This document shows, piece after piece, positions 42,409 through 53,266 of a stretch of 64,000 nucleotides of DNA. The translations under genes were made by a program, and so were the position numbers. Source of the stretch: Mycobacteroides chelonae (GTDB lineage Bacteria > Actinomycetota > Actinomycetes > Mycobacteriales > Mycobacteriaceae); the NCBI GenBank assembly GCA_014204435.1, contig JACHLF010000004.1, forward strand, positions 62,001-126,000, given 5' to 3'. The notes under the pieces were generated by a model. That model was not told the DNA's origin. It searched no databases and saw only the letters and a list, made by a program, of their open reading frames with translations. How positions within the stretch are numbered: position 1 is the first letter of the stretch; the number at the start of each line of letters is the position of its first letter.

Positions 42409-43878
42409 ATGACCGACACAGCTTCAGCCGACATCGCACAGGGCGCGCAGTACGCCGAGACCGCCAGCGCCGCGTACCGCTCGGCGCTGGCGGTCATCGA
42501 GACCATCGAGCCGCGCATCGCCGACGCGACGCGCAAAGAGCTTGCCGACCAACGCGATTCGCTCAAGCTGATCGCCAGCGAGAACTACGCCTCGCCCGCG
42601 GTACTGCTGACCATGGGCACCTGGCTCTCGGACAAGTACGCCGAGGGCACCATCGGGCATCGTTTCTACGCCGGTTGCCAGAACATCGACACCGTGGAGG
42701 CGCTGGCCGCTGAGCACGCCCGCGAGCTGTTCGGTGCGCCGTACGCGTACGCCCAACCGCACTCGGGTATCGATGCCAATCTGGTTGCCTACTGGGCGAT
42801 CCTGGCGACCCGGGTGGAGGCGCCCGCGCTGGCCCAAAAGGGCGTGCGCAACGTCAACGACCTGTCCGAGACCGACTGGGAGGAACTGCGCCACCAGTAC
42901 GGAAACCAGCGGCTCATGGGCATGTCGCTCGACGCCGGCGGTCACCTGACCCACGGGTTCCGCCCGAACATCTCGGGCAAGATGTTCCACCAGCGCAGTT
43001 ACGGCACCGACCCGCAGACCGGTCTGCTGGATTACGACGCCCTGGCCGCCGCCGCGCGTGAGTTCAAGCCGCTGGTCCTGGTGGGCGGCTACTCCGCCTA
43101 CCCGCGCCGGGTGAACTTCGCCACGCTGCGCGAGATCGCCGACGAGGTGGGTGCCACCTTGTTCGTGGACATGGCGCACTTCGCCGGTCTGGTCGCCGGA
43201 AAGGTCTTCACCGGCGACGAGAACCCGGTGCCGCACGCCCACATCACCACGACCACCACTCACAAGTCGCTGCGCGGTCCGCGCGGCGGCCTGGTGCTGG
43301 CCACCGCCGAGTATTCCGATGCCGTCGACAAGGGCTGCCCGATGGTGCTCGGAGGACCGCTCTCGCACGTGATGGCGGCCAAGGCCGTCGCCCTGGCCGA
43401 GGCGCGTCAGCCCTCGTTCCAGGCGTACGCGCAGCGCGTCGCCGACAACGCCAAGGCTCTCGCCGAGGGCTTCCTCACGCGAGGCGCCCGCCTGGTCACC
43501 GGCGGCACCGACAACCACCTGGTGCTGCTGGACGTGCAGTCCTTCGGGCTCACCGGGCGTCAGGCCGAGTCCGCCCTGCTGGACGCGGGCGTGGTTACCA
43601 ACCGCAACGCCATCCCAGCCGACCCCAACGGTGCCTGGTACACCAGCGGTATCCGGTTCGGTACCCCGGCGCTCACCAGCCGCGGATTCGGCGCCGACGA
43701 GTTCGACAAGGTGGCCGAGCTCGTCGTGGAGGTGCTGACCAACACAAGTCCTGCGGAAGGCACCGCAGGTTCTTCCAAGGCCAAGTACACGCTTGCCGAC
43801 GGGGTAGCGGACCGCGTGAAGGCTGAGTCGGCGGAACTATTGGCCGCAAACCCCCTGTACCCGGGCCTGACTCTCTAG
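42409..43878 (+). CDS. glyA: serine hydroxymethyltransferase, long form
   Basis: A 489-aa PLP enzyme with [32 protein letters not shown] and the PLP lysine in [29 protein letters not shown] follows. It makes glycine and methylene-THF from serine. It is about 65 residues longer than common bacterial GlyA (about 425 aa). The extra residues are an N-terminal helix (about 1-35) and an insertion near [20 protein letters not shown]. It occupies the position of glyA1 (Rv1093). The tail [20 protein letters not shown] is also longer. Start 42403 is the alternative. Confidence 0.9.
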   Translation: MTDTASADIAQGAQYAETASAAYRSALAVIETIEPRIADATRKELADQRDSLKLIASENYASPAVLLTMGTWLSDKYAEGTIGHRFYAGCQNIDTVEALAAEHARELFGAPYAYAQPHSGIDANLVAYWAILATRVEAPALAQKGVRNVNDLSETDWEELRHQYGNQRLMGMSLDAGGHLTHGFRPNISGKMFHQRSYGTDPQTGLLDYDALAAAAREFKPLVLVGGYSAYPRRVNFATLREIADEVGATLFVDMAHFAGLVAGKVFTGDENPVPHAHITTTTTHKSLRGPRGGLVLATAEYSDAVDKGCPMVLGGPLSHVMAAKAVALAEARQPSFQAYAQRVADNAKALAEGFLTRGARLVTGGTDNHLVLLDVQSFGLTGRQAESALLDAGVVTNRNAIPADPNGAWYTSGIRFGTPALTSRGFGADEFDKVAELVVEVLTNTSPAEGTAGSSKAKYTLADGVADRVKAESAELLAANPLYPGLTL

Positions 43879-43896
43879 GGTCTTTGGTCACCACGA

Positions 43897-43948
43897 ACAG
43901 ACGTAAAAGCCCCCGGCATACTGGTGTTTCGGGGGCTTTTACGTCTGT
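43897..43948. terminator. terminator downstream of glyA
   Basis: A perfect 18-bp inverted repeat (43897-43914 and 43931-43948) with a 16-nt loop. The arms contain CCCCC and AAAA runs, so the downstream arm reads GGGGGCTTTT. It separates glyA from desA2. Confidence 0.8.
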
Positions 43949-43993
43949 TGACGAAGGGCCGCGCGGCGATTTCACAATTCTGTCGCGTCCGGT

Positions 43994-43999
43994 TACTGT
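43994..43999 (+). promoter_or_regulatory. -10 hexamer TACTGT of desA2
   Basis: TACTGT ends 6 nt before the ATG of desA2 with no ribosome site, a leaderless arrangement. Confidence 0.45.
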
Positions 44000-44005
44000 T
44001 ACCGC

Positions 44006-44812
44006 ATGGCACAGAAACCTGTACCCAATGCGTTGACTCTCGAGCTGACGGATGTCGTCGCCGAGACCATCGACCGCCACCGCGACACGGCGGAGCTTTG
44101 GTACGCCCACGAGCACGTCCCCTACGACGAGGGCGAAAACTTCGCCTTCTTGGGCGGACGCGACTGGGAGCCCTCCGACGTCAAGCTGCCCAAGGCTGTC
44201 GTCGACGCCGTTCAGATCCTGCTCATCACCAAGGACAACCTCGCGGGCTACCACCGCGAGATCGTGGAGCATTTCTCGCTGGAGATCATCCCGTGGGCCG
44301 ACTTCATCGGACGCTGGACCGCCGAAGAGAACCTGCACGCCATCGCACTGCGCGAGTTCCTTGTGGTGACCCGCAACGCCGACCCCAACGCCGACGAGGA
44401 CACCCGGCTGGCCCATGTCATGAAGGGCTATAAGGCCGACTCGTACACGCAGATCGAGACGCTGGTGTTCAACGCGTTCTTCGAGCAGATGCACGCGGTG
44501 TTCGTCCGGAACCTCTCTGCGCAGACCGAGGACGTCGTGCTCAAGGGCCTGCTGGCCAACATCGAGAAGGACGAGCGCCGTCACGAGCAGATGTTTAGCA
44601 ACATCGTGATGGAATGTCTGCGCCTGCACCCTGAAGACACCATCACCGCCATCAAGGCCCGTGCCGCGGAACTGAAGGTCATCGGTGCCGACATCGACGG
44701 TTACGAGGACAAGGTTGCCACGGTGGCCGAGGCCGGGATCATCGACGAGGGCACCGTGGGGGACATCGTCCGCGAACTCACCGACAAGTGGGGCGTCACC
44801 GAGCGGCTTTGA
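44006..44812 (+). CDS. desA2: acyl-ACP desaturase-like protein DesA2
   Basis: A 268-aa ferritin-fold di-iron protein. The iron motifs are TAEENLHAIAL (ExxH) and NIEKDERRHEQMF (ExxRH-type), and an N-terminal Glu lies in the DEGENFAF/LLITKDNLAGYHREI region. The length and order match DesA2 (Rv1094), an essential protein in mycolic acid metabolism that is shorter than plant-type desaturases. Soluble and cytoplasmic. It follows glyA as in M. tuberculosis. Confidence 0.92.
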   Translation: MAQKPVPNALTLELTDVVAETIDRHRDTAELWYAHEHVPYDEGENFAFLGGRDWEPSDVKLPKAVVDAVQILLITKDNLAGYHREIVEHFSLEIIPWADFIGRWTAEENLHAIALREFLVVTRNADPNADEDTRLAHVMKGYKADSYTQIETLVFNAFFEQMHAVFVRNLSAQTEDVVLKGLLANIEKDERRHEQMFSNIVMECLRLHPEDTITAIKARAAELKVIGADIDGYEDKVATVAEAGIIDEGTVGDIVRELTDKWGVTERL

Positions 44813-45003
44813 TGCCCCGCCGAGTGCAGTCCCGGGCAGGGGTGTATTCGTGCTTTGTGGGACAACTCGACACTCGCGCGAAATGTGCGTTAACCCGGTG
44901 TTAGTCAACACGCTTGATTCGGTGCGCGGCATCTGCGGGTAGGTGCGAGTAGCGTCAAAAGCGATGGCTAGCGACATGCTTTGCTATCCGGGAGGTACTG
45001 ATC

Positions 45004-45132
45004 GTGGCGAAAGCGACAGGACCGGCCCCGGTCCTGATGTGGACGATCTCCATGAGGAGTCCACACACGGTACCGACCGCGTCCACGACAGATCGCGTGT
45101 GGTGCCGCACGGATGTCAGGAGCGCTCGGTGA
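45004..45132 (+). CDS. small upstream frame overlapping phoH2 (candidate PhoAT antitoxin)
   Basis: GGAGGT (44991-44996) lies 7 nt before a GTG that opens a 42-codon frame ([17 protein letters not shown]...RTDVRSAR). Its TGA overlaps the phoH2 GTG by GTGA. Mycobacterial phoH2 is reported to be co-transcribed with a short upstream antitoxin gene, phoAT, and this frame is in the right place. The peptide itself has no recognised fold and it is shorter than I remember for PhoAT; a leader peptide is the alternative. Confidence 0.5.
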   Translation: MAKATGPAPVLMWTISMRSPHTVPTASTTDRVWCRTDVRSAR

Positions 45133-46487
45133 CTGCTTCAAAGAACCCTGGGACCAAGGCTGATGATCTTCGCGCAAGCGGTTCATCAATCCGCACCTAC
45201 GTGCTCGACACCTCGGTGTTGTTGTCCGACCCTTGGGCCACAAACCGATTCGCCGAACATGAGGTAGTGATCCCGTTGGTGGTGATCAGCGAGCTGGAAG
45301 GCAAGCGACACCATCATGAACTGGGTTGGTTCGCCCGCACTGCGTTGCGGATGCTCGATGATCTGCGGCTGGAGCATGGCCGTCTGGATCAGTCCATTCC
45401 TGTTGGGACACAAGGTGGTTCACTGCATGTCGAGCTGAATCACACCGATCCCTCGGTGCTGCCCGTGGGCTTCCGCACCGACTCCAACGACTCCCGGATC
45501 CTGGCGTGCGCGCTCAACCTCGCCGCCGAGGGCAAGCTGGTGACGTTGGTGAGCAAGGACATCCCGTTGCGCGTCAAGGCAGGTGCCGTGGGCCTGGCGG
45601 CCGACGAGTACCGGGCTCAGGACGTGGTGAACTCGGGCTGGACGGGTATGGCCGAGCTGGACACCACCCCTGAAGTCATCGACTCGCTCTTCGAGTCCGG
45701 TGAGGTCGATCTGGAGGCGGCCCGGGATCTCCCGTGCCACACCGGAATCCGGCTGCTCGGTGGCACCTCGAGCGCTCTGGGCCGTGTCAACGCGGATAAG
45801 CAGGTGCAACTGGTGCGCGGTGATCGCGAGGTCTTCGGACTGCGCGGGCGCTCCGCGGAACAGCGTGTCGCACTGGACATCTTGCTCGACGAGTCGGTGG
45901 GCATCGTCTCTCTCGGCGGTAAGGCCGGCACCGGCAAGTCGGCGTTGGCACTGTGCGCCGGACTCGAGGCGGTGTTGGAGCGGCGCAGCCACCGCAAGGT
46001 GGTGGTCTTCCGTCCGCTGTACGCCGTCGGCGGTCAGGAACTGGGCTATCTGCCGGGCAGCGAGAGCGAAAAGATGGGCCCGTGGGCGCAGGCCGTCTTT
46101 GACACCCTCGAAGGTCTGGCATCTCCGGCCGTCATCGAAGAGGTGCTCTCGCGCGGCATGCTCGAGGTACTCCCGCTCACGCACATCCGCGGGCGATCGC
46201 TGCACGACTCCTTCGTGATTGTGGACGAGGCGCAGTCTTTGGAGCGCAATGTGCTGCTGACGGTGTTGTCGCGGTTGGGCACGGGCTCGCGGGTGGTGCT
46301 CACCCACGACGTCGCGCAGCGCGACAACCTGCGTGTCGGCCGCCACGACGGTGTCGCCGCGGTGATCGAGAAGCTCAAGGGGCATCCGCTGTTCGCGCAC
46401 GTCACGCTGGTGCGCAGCGAGCGTTCGCCCATCGCCGCGCTGGTCACCGAGATGCTGGAGGAGTTCGGGCCCGGGCTCACTGCGTAA
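45129..46487 (+). CDS. phoH2: PIN-PhoH fusion ATPase/ribonuclease PhoH2
   Basis: A 452-aa two-domain protein. The N-terminal PIN domain (about 15-160) has [34 protein letters not shown], and [13 protein letters not shown] with its acidic residues. The PhoH domain (about 215-450) has the Walker [36 protein letters not shown], and Walker [15 protein letters not shown]. It is an RNA helicase/sequence-specific RNase. I chose GTG 45129 for its AGGAG (6 nt upstream) and the GTGA overlap. Codons near 13-20 come from a dispersed repeat copy. Confidence 0.93.
   Translation: MTASKNPGTKADDLRASGSSIRTYVLDTSVLLSDPWATNRFAEHEVVIPLVVISELEGKRHHHELGWFARTALRMLDDLRLEHGRLDQSIPVGTQGGSLHVELNHTDPSVLPVGFRTDSNDSRILACALNLAAEGKLVTLVSKDIPLRVKAGAVGLAADEYRAQDVVNSGWTGMAELDTTPEVIDSLFESGEVDLEAARDLPCHTGIRLLGGTSSALGRVNADKQVQLVRGDREVFGLRGRSAEQRVALDILLDESVGIVSLGGKAGTGKSALALCAGLEAVLERRSHRKVVVFRPLYAVGGQELGYLPGSESEKMGPWAQAVFDTLEGLASPAVIEEVLSRGMLEVLPLTHIRGRSLHDSFVIVDEAQSLERNVLLTVLSRLGTGSRVVLTHDVAQRDNLRVGRHDGVAAVIEKLKGHPLFAHVTLVRSERSPIAALVTEMLEEFGPGLTA
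45167..45187 (+). repeat. dispersed 21-23 bp word, copy 2
   Basis: TCTTCGCGCAAGCGGTTCAT (plus C) differs from copy 1 by one base. It is in the 5' part of phoH2 and is translated LRASGSS. Confidence 0.75.
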
Positions 46488-46507
46488 GGCCGGTATGAAC
46501 CGGCTAC

Positions 46508-46513
46508 TACGCT
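46508..46513 (+). promoter_or_regulatory. -10 hexamer TACGCT of the NodB gene
   Basis: TACGCT ends 7 nt before the GTG start at 46521; no ribosome site. Confidence 0.4.
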
Positions 46514-46520
46514 GTGAGAC

Positions 46521-47387
46521 GTGCTATCCAAGCGTGACGTCTTTCGTTGGACCATGGTCGCGGCCGCGGTGGGAAGTCTGGTCGCGGCCGCGATCGTCGT
46601 CACCGACAAGCAGAGCGCTCTCGCCGAGCCGGTGGACTGTCAGCGCGAGAAGTGTGTCGCGCTGACATTCGACGACGGGCCGAGCCCGTTCACCGATCGG
46701 CTGCTGGCGATCCTGCAAGCCAACGGCGCGCACTCGACCTTCTTCGAGATCGGTAACAAGGTCCAGCGCGATCCGGCGGGCGCCAAGCGGGTAGTGGACG
46801 CCGGGATGGAGCTGGGCAGCCATACCTGGGAACACCCCAACATGACGACGATTCCGCCGGAAGCGATCGCAGGCCAGCTGAGCAAGGCTAGTGATGCCAT
46901 CGAAGCCGCGACCGGCCAGCGACCGAAGCTGTTCCGCACCGCCGGCGGCCTGATCAACGACCAGGTGCTGGCCGAAGCCAAGAAGCAGGGCCTGGCGGAC
47001 ATCAACTGGGACGTCATCCCCTTCGATTGGGCCAACGACGCGAACACCGATGCCAGCCGCGCCATCCTGATGTCGCAGATCAAGCCGGGCTCAGTGGTGC
47101 TCTTTCACGACACCTACTCCAGCACGGTAGATCTGGTCGAACAGTTCCTTCCCGTGCTGCGGGCCAACGGGTACCACGCGGTGACCGTCACGAAGCTGCT
47201 CGGCCGGCGTGAACCCGGCAGCAGTTACGGTAGCCGTGAGAACGGGCCACCGGTAAACCTCCTGAAAGACATTCCGGCCTCGGAGATTCCGCCGCTGCCG
47301 AATACCCCGTCGCCACTGCCCGCCACCAACATTCCTATCACCGACCTGCCCGACCAGGGTGCGGGCGGGCCGGCCGTCGGGCAGTAG
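46521..47387 (+). CDS. exported polysaccharide deacetylase (NodB homology)
   Basis: A 288-aa protein with an N-terminal hydrophobic signal or anchor (WTMVAAAVGSLVAAAIVV, about 10-27). The NodB domain has ALTFDDGPSPF (D51, D52), LGSHTWEHPNM with both metal histidines, and VLFHDTYSSTV. The usual RPPYG-type motif reads LFRTAGGLIND, a notable change. The C-terminus is proline-rich and probably in the wall. It likely deacetylates peptidoglycan or another wall glycan; Rv1096 occupies this place. Its stop overlaps the next start (TAGTG). Confidence 0.88.
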   Translation: MLSKRDVFRWTMVAAAVGSLVAAAIVVTDKQSALAEPVDCQREKCVALTFDDGPSPFTDRLLAILQANGAHSTFFEIGNKVQRDPAGAKRVVDAGMELGSHTWEHPNMTTIPPEAIAGQLSKASDAIEAATGQRPKLFRTAGGLINDQVLAEAKKQGLADINWDVIPFDWANDANTDASRAILMSQIKPGSVVLFHDTYSSTVDLVEQFLPVLRANGYHAVTVTKLLGRREPGSSYGSRENGPPVNLLKDIPASEIPPLPNTPSPLPATNIPITDLPDQGAGGPAVGQ

Positions 47388-49738
47388 TGGTGCGCCTGGT
47401 CGCTTTGGCGTTGATCACGGCACTGCTTGTCGGGCCCGCCAGCGTCGTACTTCCTACCGCCCAGCGCTATTCGGCGACGATTAGCCGAGACGAACGCGGC
47501 GTCCCGCACGTCAGCGCCGACGATTGGGGCTCGCTGGGCTATGGCACCGGGTACGCATTCGGCGAGGACCGCGCCTGCACCCTGATCGACCAGATCGTCA
47601 AGGTGCGCGGCGAGCGCAGCAAGTGGCTTGGGCCGGGGGCCGGTAACCGGAACATCGACATGGATTTCGGTTACCGCCACCTGAAGCTGTGGGAGAACGC
47701 TCCCCAGCGCTGGTCCGATCAGCCGGTCAGGGTGCGTGAACTTGTCGACGGGTATGTCGCGGGTTTCAACGAGTCGCTGGCGCTCAACGGCGTGAACGGC
47801 GGTTGGTGCGACGGTGCCGGTTGGGTCCGCCCGATCACCGCACAGGACCTGTACGCGCACTTCTCCGATATCGTGATGACCGTGTCCAGCGTCGCCATGA
47901 TCACCGAAATCGGCAGGGCGCAGCCGCCTTCGGGTGCCTCGGCACCGTATCCGGGTGCGTTGCCGTCGCCGCCGCGGATGGGCAGCAACGGGTGGGCGCT
48001 GGGCTCGGAACGTTCCACCACCGGCGGTGGTCTGCTGTTGGCCAACCCGCATTACCCGTGGACGGGGGAGAACCGCCTTTGGGAGGTGCACCAGAGCATC
48101 CCCGGACAACTCAACGTCTACGGCGTCGGATTGTCCGGAATGCCCTTGGTACAGCTCGGATTCACCGGTGCGGTGGCCTGGACGGCCACGGTGGCCGCCG
48201 GGCGCCGCTTCGCGCTGTATCGCTATGACCTGGATCCGTCCGACCCCACCGCGTACTACGTCGACGGCCGACGCCAGAGGATGACACCCGATCCCATCAC
48301 CATCGACGTGGCCGGCGAGCACGGCATCTCACCGATGAGCCGCACCCTCTATTCCACGATTCACGGGCCGGTGGCCGACGTGGACACCGTGGGCTGGACC
48401 AGGGCGCAGGCCATCGCGATGGCCGACGCCAACGCCGAGACCAACACCACGCTGTCCCAATACCTGGGCATGGCCACCGCGCGGTCCATGGACGAGTTCC
48501 AGGACGTCTTCCGCACGAATCGCGGTGTGCCGTGGATGAACACCGTCTCGACGAGCGCCGACGGGCGCGCCTGGATCGTGGACACCTCGGGAACACCCAA
48601 CCTGTCCAAGGAAGCCCTCGCCGCGTGGGCGGCCGACCGTGAGAAGCCGGGGCTGATCAGGGACGCGTACCGCTCCGCGGGCATGGTGGTGCTCAATGGA
48701 TCTCGATCGCTCTTCGATTGGACCGACGATGAGAACGCGGCCGCCCCCGGGCTGATCGGCTACGACCACATGCCGCGGCTCGAGCGGCGGGACTACGTCT
48801 TCAACGCCAATGACAGCATGTGGCTTGCACATCCGGATCAGCTGCTCACCGGTTATCAGCCTCAGCAGGGCGGCGAGGGGTGGATGCTGTCGCCACGCAC
48901 CAAGACCAACGCGCGACTACTTGCGGAGAACAGTGGCAAGTGGTCCGTCGATGATGTGAGCGCGGCGTTGTTCTCCGATCGCGCGATCCTTGCTGACCAG
49001 CTGCGCGTGCCGCTGGTGCGGGCGTGCACCGCCACCACGGTCGTCGACGGCGTCGACCTCGCGCCAGCATGCTCGGCGCTGGCCGGTTGGGACGGCAGAT
49101 TCACCAAGACCGCGCGGGGTGCCGTGGTGTTCCGCGAATGGCTCTCCCGGTTCACCCCGGCGGAACGCAAGGATCGGGGCCGACTCTTCGCCGACGGCTT
49201 CAACCCGGCCAATCCTGTTGATTCGCCGTCGGTTCCGGCCACCGATATCACGCCGTGGCTGGCCGAACTCGCTGCCACGGTGCGGCTGCTGCAGCGGGCT
49301 GGTATCCCGGTCGATGCACCGTTGGGGGATGTGCAACGTGAGTTCCACACCGGCCGGCTGCTGCCGGTCGGCGGAGGGACCGATATCGAAGGCGCCGCCA
49401 ACATCGTCGACTGCTGTTCCTGGGGAACCACGTCCGAGCCGCAACCCAACCCAGGGGAGCGGGTGGAGCCGGGCACGGAGCTACGCGCCATTCCGGGCGC
49501 CTTCAACGGTTATCCGGTCCAGGAGGGCGACAGCTTCATTATGGCGCTGCAATATGGTCCCGGTGGGCCGGACGCGAAAGGGCTTCTGGTATACGGAAAC
49601 CCGGACGATTCCAGGAACCCGGCGTATTACGCGGGGGCTCAGGCCTTCAGCGCCGAGCAGCTGCGTCCGCTGGCCTTCACCGTTGCCGAGGTCGCCAAGG
49701 AGGCGGTGACCACGGAGACGATATCGAGGCCGCGCTAG
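47387..49738 (+). CDS. penicillin acylase-family N-terminal-nucleophile hydrolase
   Basis: A 783-aa exported precursor. A signal peptide (LVALALITALLVGPASVVLP) precedes an alpha chain of about 175 residues and a spacer. The nucleophile is Ser200 in MGSNGWALG, where autocatalysis should free the beta chain. Beta-chain features: GGGLLLANPHYPW, LVQLGFTGAVAWTATV, SRTLYSTIHGPV and ANAETNTTLSQYLGM. Relatives cleave penicillins, acyl-homoserine lactones or aculeacin. The tail GNPDDSRNPAYYAGAQ is also family-like. The coupling to a wall deacetylase gene suggests an extracytoplasmic amide substrate. Confidence 0.9.
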   Translation: MVRLVALALITALLVGPASVVLPTAQRYSATISRDERGVPHVSADDWGSLGYGTGYAFGEDRACTLIDQIVKVRGERSKWLGPGAGNRNIDMDFGYRHLKLWENAPQRWSDQPVRVRELVDGYVAGFNESLALNGVNGGWCDGAGWVRPITAQDLYAHFSDIVMTVSSVAMITEIGRAQPPSGASAPYPGALPSPPRMGSNGWALGSERSTTGGGLLLANPHYPWTGENRLWEVHQSIPGQLNVYGVGLSGMPLVQLGFTGAVAWTATVAAGRRFALYRYDLDPSDPTAYYVDGRRQRMTPDPITIDVAGEHGISPMSRTLYSTIHGPVADVDTVGWTRAQAIAMADANAETNTTLSQYLGMATARSMDEFQDVFRTNRGVPWMNTVSTSADGRAWIVDTSGTPNLSKEALAAWAADREKPGLIRDAYRSAGMVVLNGSRSLFDWTDDENAAAPGLIGYDHMPRLERRDYVFNANDSMWLAHPDQLLTGYQPQQGGEGWMLSPRTKTNARLLAENSGKWSVDDVSAALFSDRAILADQLRVPLVRACTATTVVDGVDLAPACSALAGWDGRFTKTARGAVVFREWLSRFTPAERKDRGRLFADGFNPANPVDSPSVPATDITPWLAELAATVRLLQRAGIPVDAPLGDVQREFHTGRLLPVGGGTDIEGAANIVDCCSWGTTSEPQPNPGERVEPGTELRAIPGAFNGYPVQEGDSFIMALQYGPGGPDAKGLLVYGNPDDSRNPAYYAGAQAFSAEQLRPLAFTVAEVAKEAVTTETISRPR

Positions 49739-49938
49739 GCCTCTCGGGGGCTGGGCTCGGTGGCTATCGCCCGCGTGGGCACCCGCCACGACGGCCACCT
49801 CACCGCGGCTAGCAGAGCCAGCCCGACCGGTATCGCGAAGGACCCGAAGTCGAACAGATAGTGGTCATTTCGCGCGCCGAATGCACCGAGGGTGTCGAAG
49901 AACGACGCGGGAGCCACGATCGCCCAGGTCCCCGTCAC
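49735..49938 (-). pseudogene. remnant of a small membrane protein
   Basis: Only 67 codons follow the sole canonical start (GTG 49938): TGTWAIVAPASFFDTLGAFG, ARNDHYLFDFGSFAIPVGLA and one more hydrophobic stretch. The same frame stays open upstream to about 49990 and encodes a plausible first helix, FVHLVRVIAGIYQAV, but has no standard start. Relatives I recall have about four helices, so the 3' half is missing as well. It interlocks with the acylase stop on CTAG. Probably decayed. Confidence 0.5.
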
Positions 49939-49991
49939 CGCCTGGTAGATACCAGCGATGACGCGGACCAGATGGACGAACCGAGCCTTAA

Positions 49992-51395
<1,404 letters not shown>

Positions 51396-51427
51396 GTAGT
51401 TCCTTCTCGTCGTCGATGATGGAGTGG

Positions 51428-52465
51428 TCAGGGGAGGGGGTGGGTGGCGTCGTCGTCGCCGGTGAAGTCGACTGCTGAGTATTCGCGGAGCTTGGTGAGG
51501 CGGTGGTAGGCCTCGATCATCCGGACGGTGCCGGACTTGGAGCGCATCACGATCGACTGCGTGGTGCAGCCGCCGCCGAAGTACCGGACGCCCTGCAGCA
51601 GATCGCCGTCGGTGACGCCGGTCGCGCAGAAGAAGACGTTTTCGCCGGACACCAGGTCCTCGGTGGTCAGGATCTGATCCAGGTCGTACCCGGCGTCGAT
51701 GGCCTTCTGGCGCTCCTCGTCATCGCGCGGGGCGAGCTTGCCGTGGATGGCGCCACCCATGCAGCGCATGGCGGCCGCGGCGATGATGCCCTCGGGGGTG
51801 CCGCCGATGCCCAGCAGCATGTCGGTGCCGGAGTTGGGGCGGGCCGTCGAGATGGCGCCGGCTACGTCGCCGTCGGAGATGAGGCGAATGCGGGCGCCGG
51901 TCTGGCGAACATCCTGGATCAGCTCGCCGTGACGGGGGCGATCGAGGATGCAGACCGTGATGTCGGAGACCGAACAGTTGCGCACCTTGGCCACGCGCTT
52001 GATGTTCTCCGAGACGGGGGCGGTGATGTCGATGACATCGGCGGCGTCGGGGCCGACGGCGATCTTCTCCATGTAGAAGACGGCCGAGGGGTCGAACATG
52101 GCGCCCCGCTCGGAGACCGCGAGCACCGAGATCGCGTTGGGCATGCCCTTGCTCATCAGGGTGGTGCCGTCCACGGGGTCCACCGCGAAATCGCAGTCCG
52201 GACCGTCGCCGTTGCCGACTTCCTCGCCGTTGTAGAGCATCGGGGCGTTGTCCTTCTCACCCTCTCCGATGACGACCACACCGCGCATGGAAACGGAGTT
52301 GACCAGCTCGCGCATGGCGTCGACAGCAGCGCCGTCGCCCTTCTCCTTCTCACCGCGGCCGACCCACCGACCGGCGGCCATGGCACCCGCCTCGGTGACT
52401 CTGACCAGCTCTAACGCCAGGTTACGGTCCGGGGCTTCTCTGCGCGACGGGCTCATGGGTTGCAT
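51428..52465 (-). CDS. glpX: class II fructose-1,6-bisphosphatase
   Basis: A 345-aa metal-dependent phosphatase: [54 protein letters not shown] (the DPxDGTT metal motif), [19 protein letters not shown] and [16 protein letters not shown]. It is the gluconeogenic FBPase of mycobacteria (Rv1099c). Start 52465 or 52456; the frame extends upstream through a copy of the dispersed word, which would read LRASGSS. Confidence 0.93.
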   Translation of the reverse strand: MQPMSPSRREAPDRNLALELVRVTEAGAMAAGRWVGRGEKEKGDGAAVDAMRELVNSVSMRGVVVIGEGEKDNAPMLYNGEEVGNGDGPDCDFAVDPVDGTTLMSKGMPNAISVLAVSERGAMFDPSAVFYMEKIAVGPDAADVIDITAPVSENIKRVAKVRNCSVSDITVCILDRPRHGELIQDVRQTGARIRLISDGDVAGAISTARPNSGTDMLLGIGGTPEGIIAAAAMRCMGGAIHGKLAPRDDEERQKAIDAGYDLDQILTTEDLVSGENVFFCATGVTDGDLLQGVRYFGGGCTTQSIVMRSKSGTVRMIEAYHRLTKLREYSAVDFTGDDDATHPLP

Positions 52466-52477
52466 TGTTTCATGGCG

Positions 52478-52500
52478 CGATGAGCCGCTTGCGCGAAGAG
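52478..52500 (-). repeat. dispersed 21-23 bp word, copy 3
   Basis: The complement of this segment contains the same 20-mer as copy 1. It lies in the divergent gap between glpX and the DUF4245 gene. Confidence 0.8.
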
Positions 52501-52529
52501 CATCAAGCGGCGCCTGCAAGGATGGGGGC

Positions 52530-53165
52530 GTGGGAGGCGCACCAGATCCGGACCAAGATTCCGGACCCGACGATCGCATTGCCGTGCCCGCACCCAGGCC
52601 GGCCAAGCCGCGCCTGTTCCAGGACGGTCGCGACATGTTTTGGTCGATGGCCCCGCTGGTGGTCGCATGCATCGTGCTGGCCGGAATCCTCGGCATGTGC
52701 TCGTTCACTCCGAGCGGTCCGACGGTAGGCAAGCCGCCCGCCTACGACGCGCACGCCGCGTTGCAGGCCGATGCCCGGCAGTTCCCGTTCCCTGTTCGTG
52801 AGCCGTCGTTGCCGCAGGGCTGGCAGGCCAACTCCGGCGGGCGTGACAGCGTCGATGGGGGACCGCTGTCCAAGATCGGCTACCTGAATCCGGCGGGGGC
52901 GTACATGGCGGTGGTGCAGAGCGCCGCTCCCGAGGAGAAGCTCGTCCCGAAGCTGAATGGAGCCCTCGTTCCGAGTGGTCCCGAGGACGTCGACGGGGTC
53001 ACCTGGGTGAAGTACGAGGGTGGCGAGGACGCCGAGCCCGCCTGGGTGACGCGTTTGGTGACACCCGCTCCGGGAACCACCGTCGCGATCACCGGAGCGG
53101 GAAACACCGAGGCGTTCCGGACCATCGCACGTGCGGTGCAGACGGCCAAACCTCTCGCCCCCTGA
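52530..53165 (+). CDS. DUF4245 single-pass membrane protein
   Basis: A 211-aa protein from GTG 52530. A proline-rich cytoplasmic segment is followed by one helix (about 38-57: [20 protein letters not shown]). The extracytoplasmic domain has [40 protein letters not shown] and [20 protein letters not shown], the DUF4245 pattern seen in Rv1100. The function is unknown. It is divergent from glpX. Confidence 0.82.
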   Translation: MGGAPDPDQDSGPDDRIAVPAPRPAKPRLFQDGRDMFWSMAPLVVACIVLAGILGMCSFTPSGPTVGKPPAYDAHAALQADARQFPFPVREPSLPQGWQANSGGRDSVDGGPLSKIGYLNPAGAYMAVVQSAAPEEKLVPKLNGALVPSGPEDVDGVTWVKYEGGEDAEPAWVTRLVTPAPGTTVAITGAGNTEAFRTIARAVQTAKPLAP

Positions 53166-53209
53166 CGGTCCCGCCCCCGCTCTCCCTCTACCGGCCTTCC
53201 CTTTCCCGG

Positions 53210-53266
53210 CGAGATGACATCTATGCGGGTCTCTTCTCGACAATCGCCCGCGCCAATGTCATCTCG
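53210..53266 (-). repeat. palindromic element, copy 2 (57 bp)
   Basis: Ends CGAGATGACAT and ATGTCATCTCG form an 11-bp inverted repeat with an inner GCGGG/CCCGC pairing. It supplies the last 15 codons and the stop of the DUF559 gene. Confidence 0.85.

Noticed and set aside
44943-45128. N-terminal extension of PhoH2 to 44943
   Set aside because: The extension has no PIN similarity and lacks a ribosome site, whereas GTG 45129 has AGGAG and the overlap junction.
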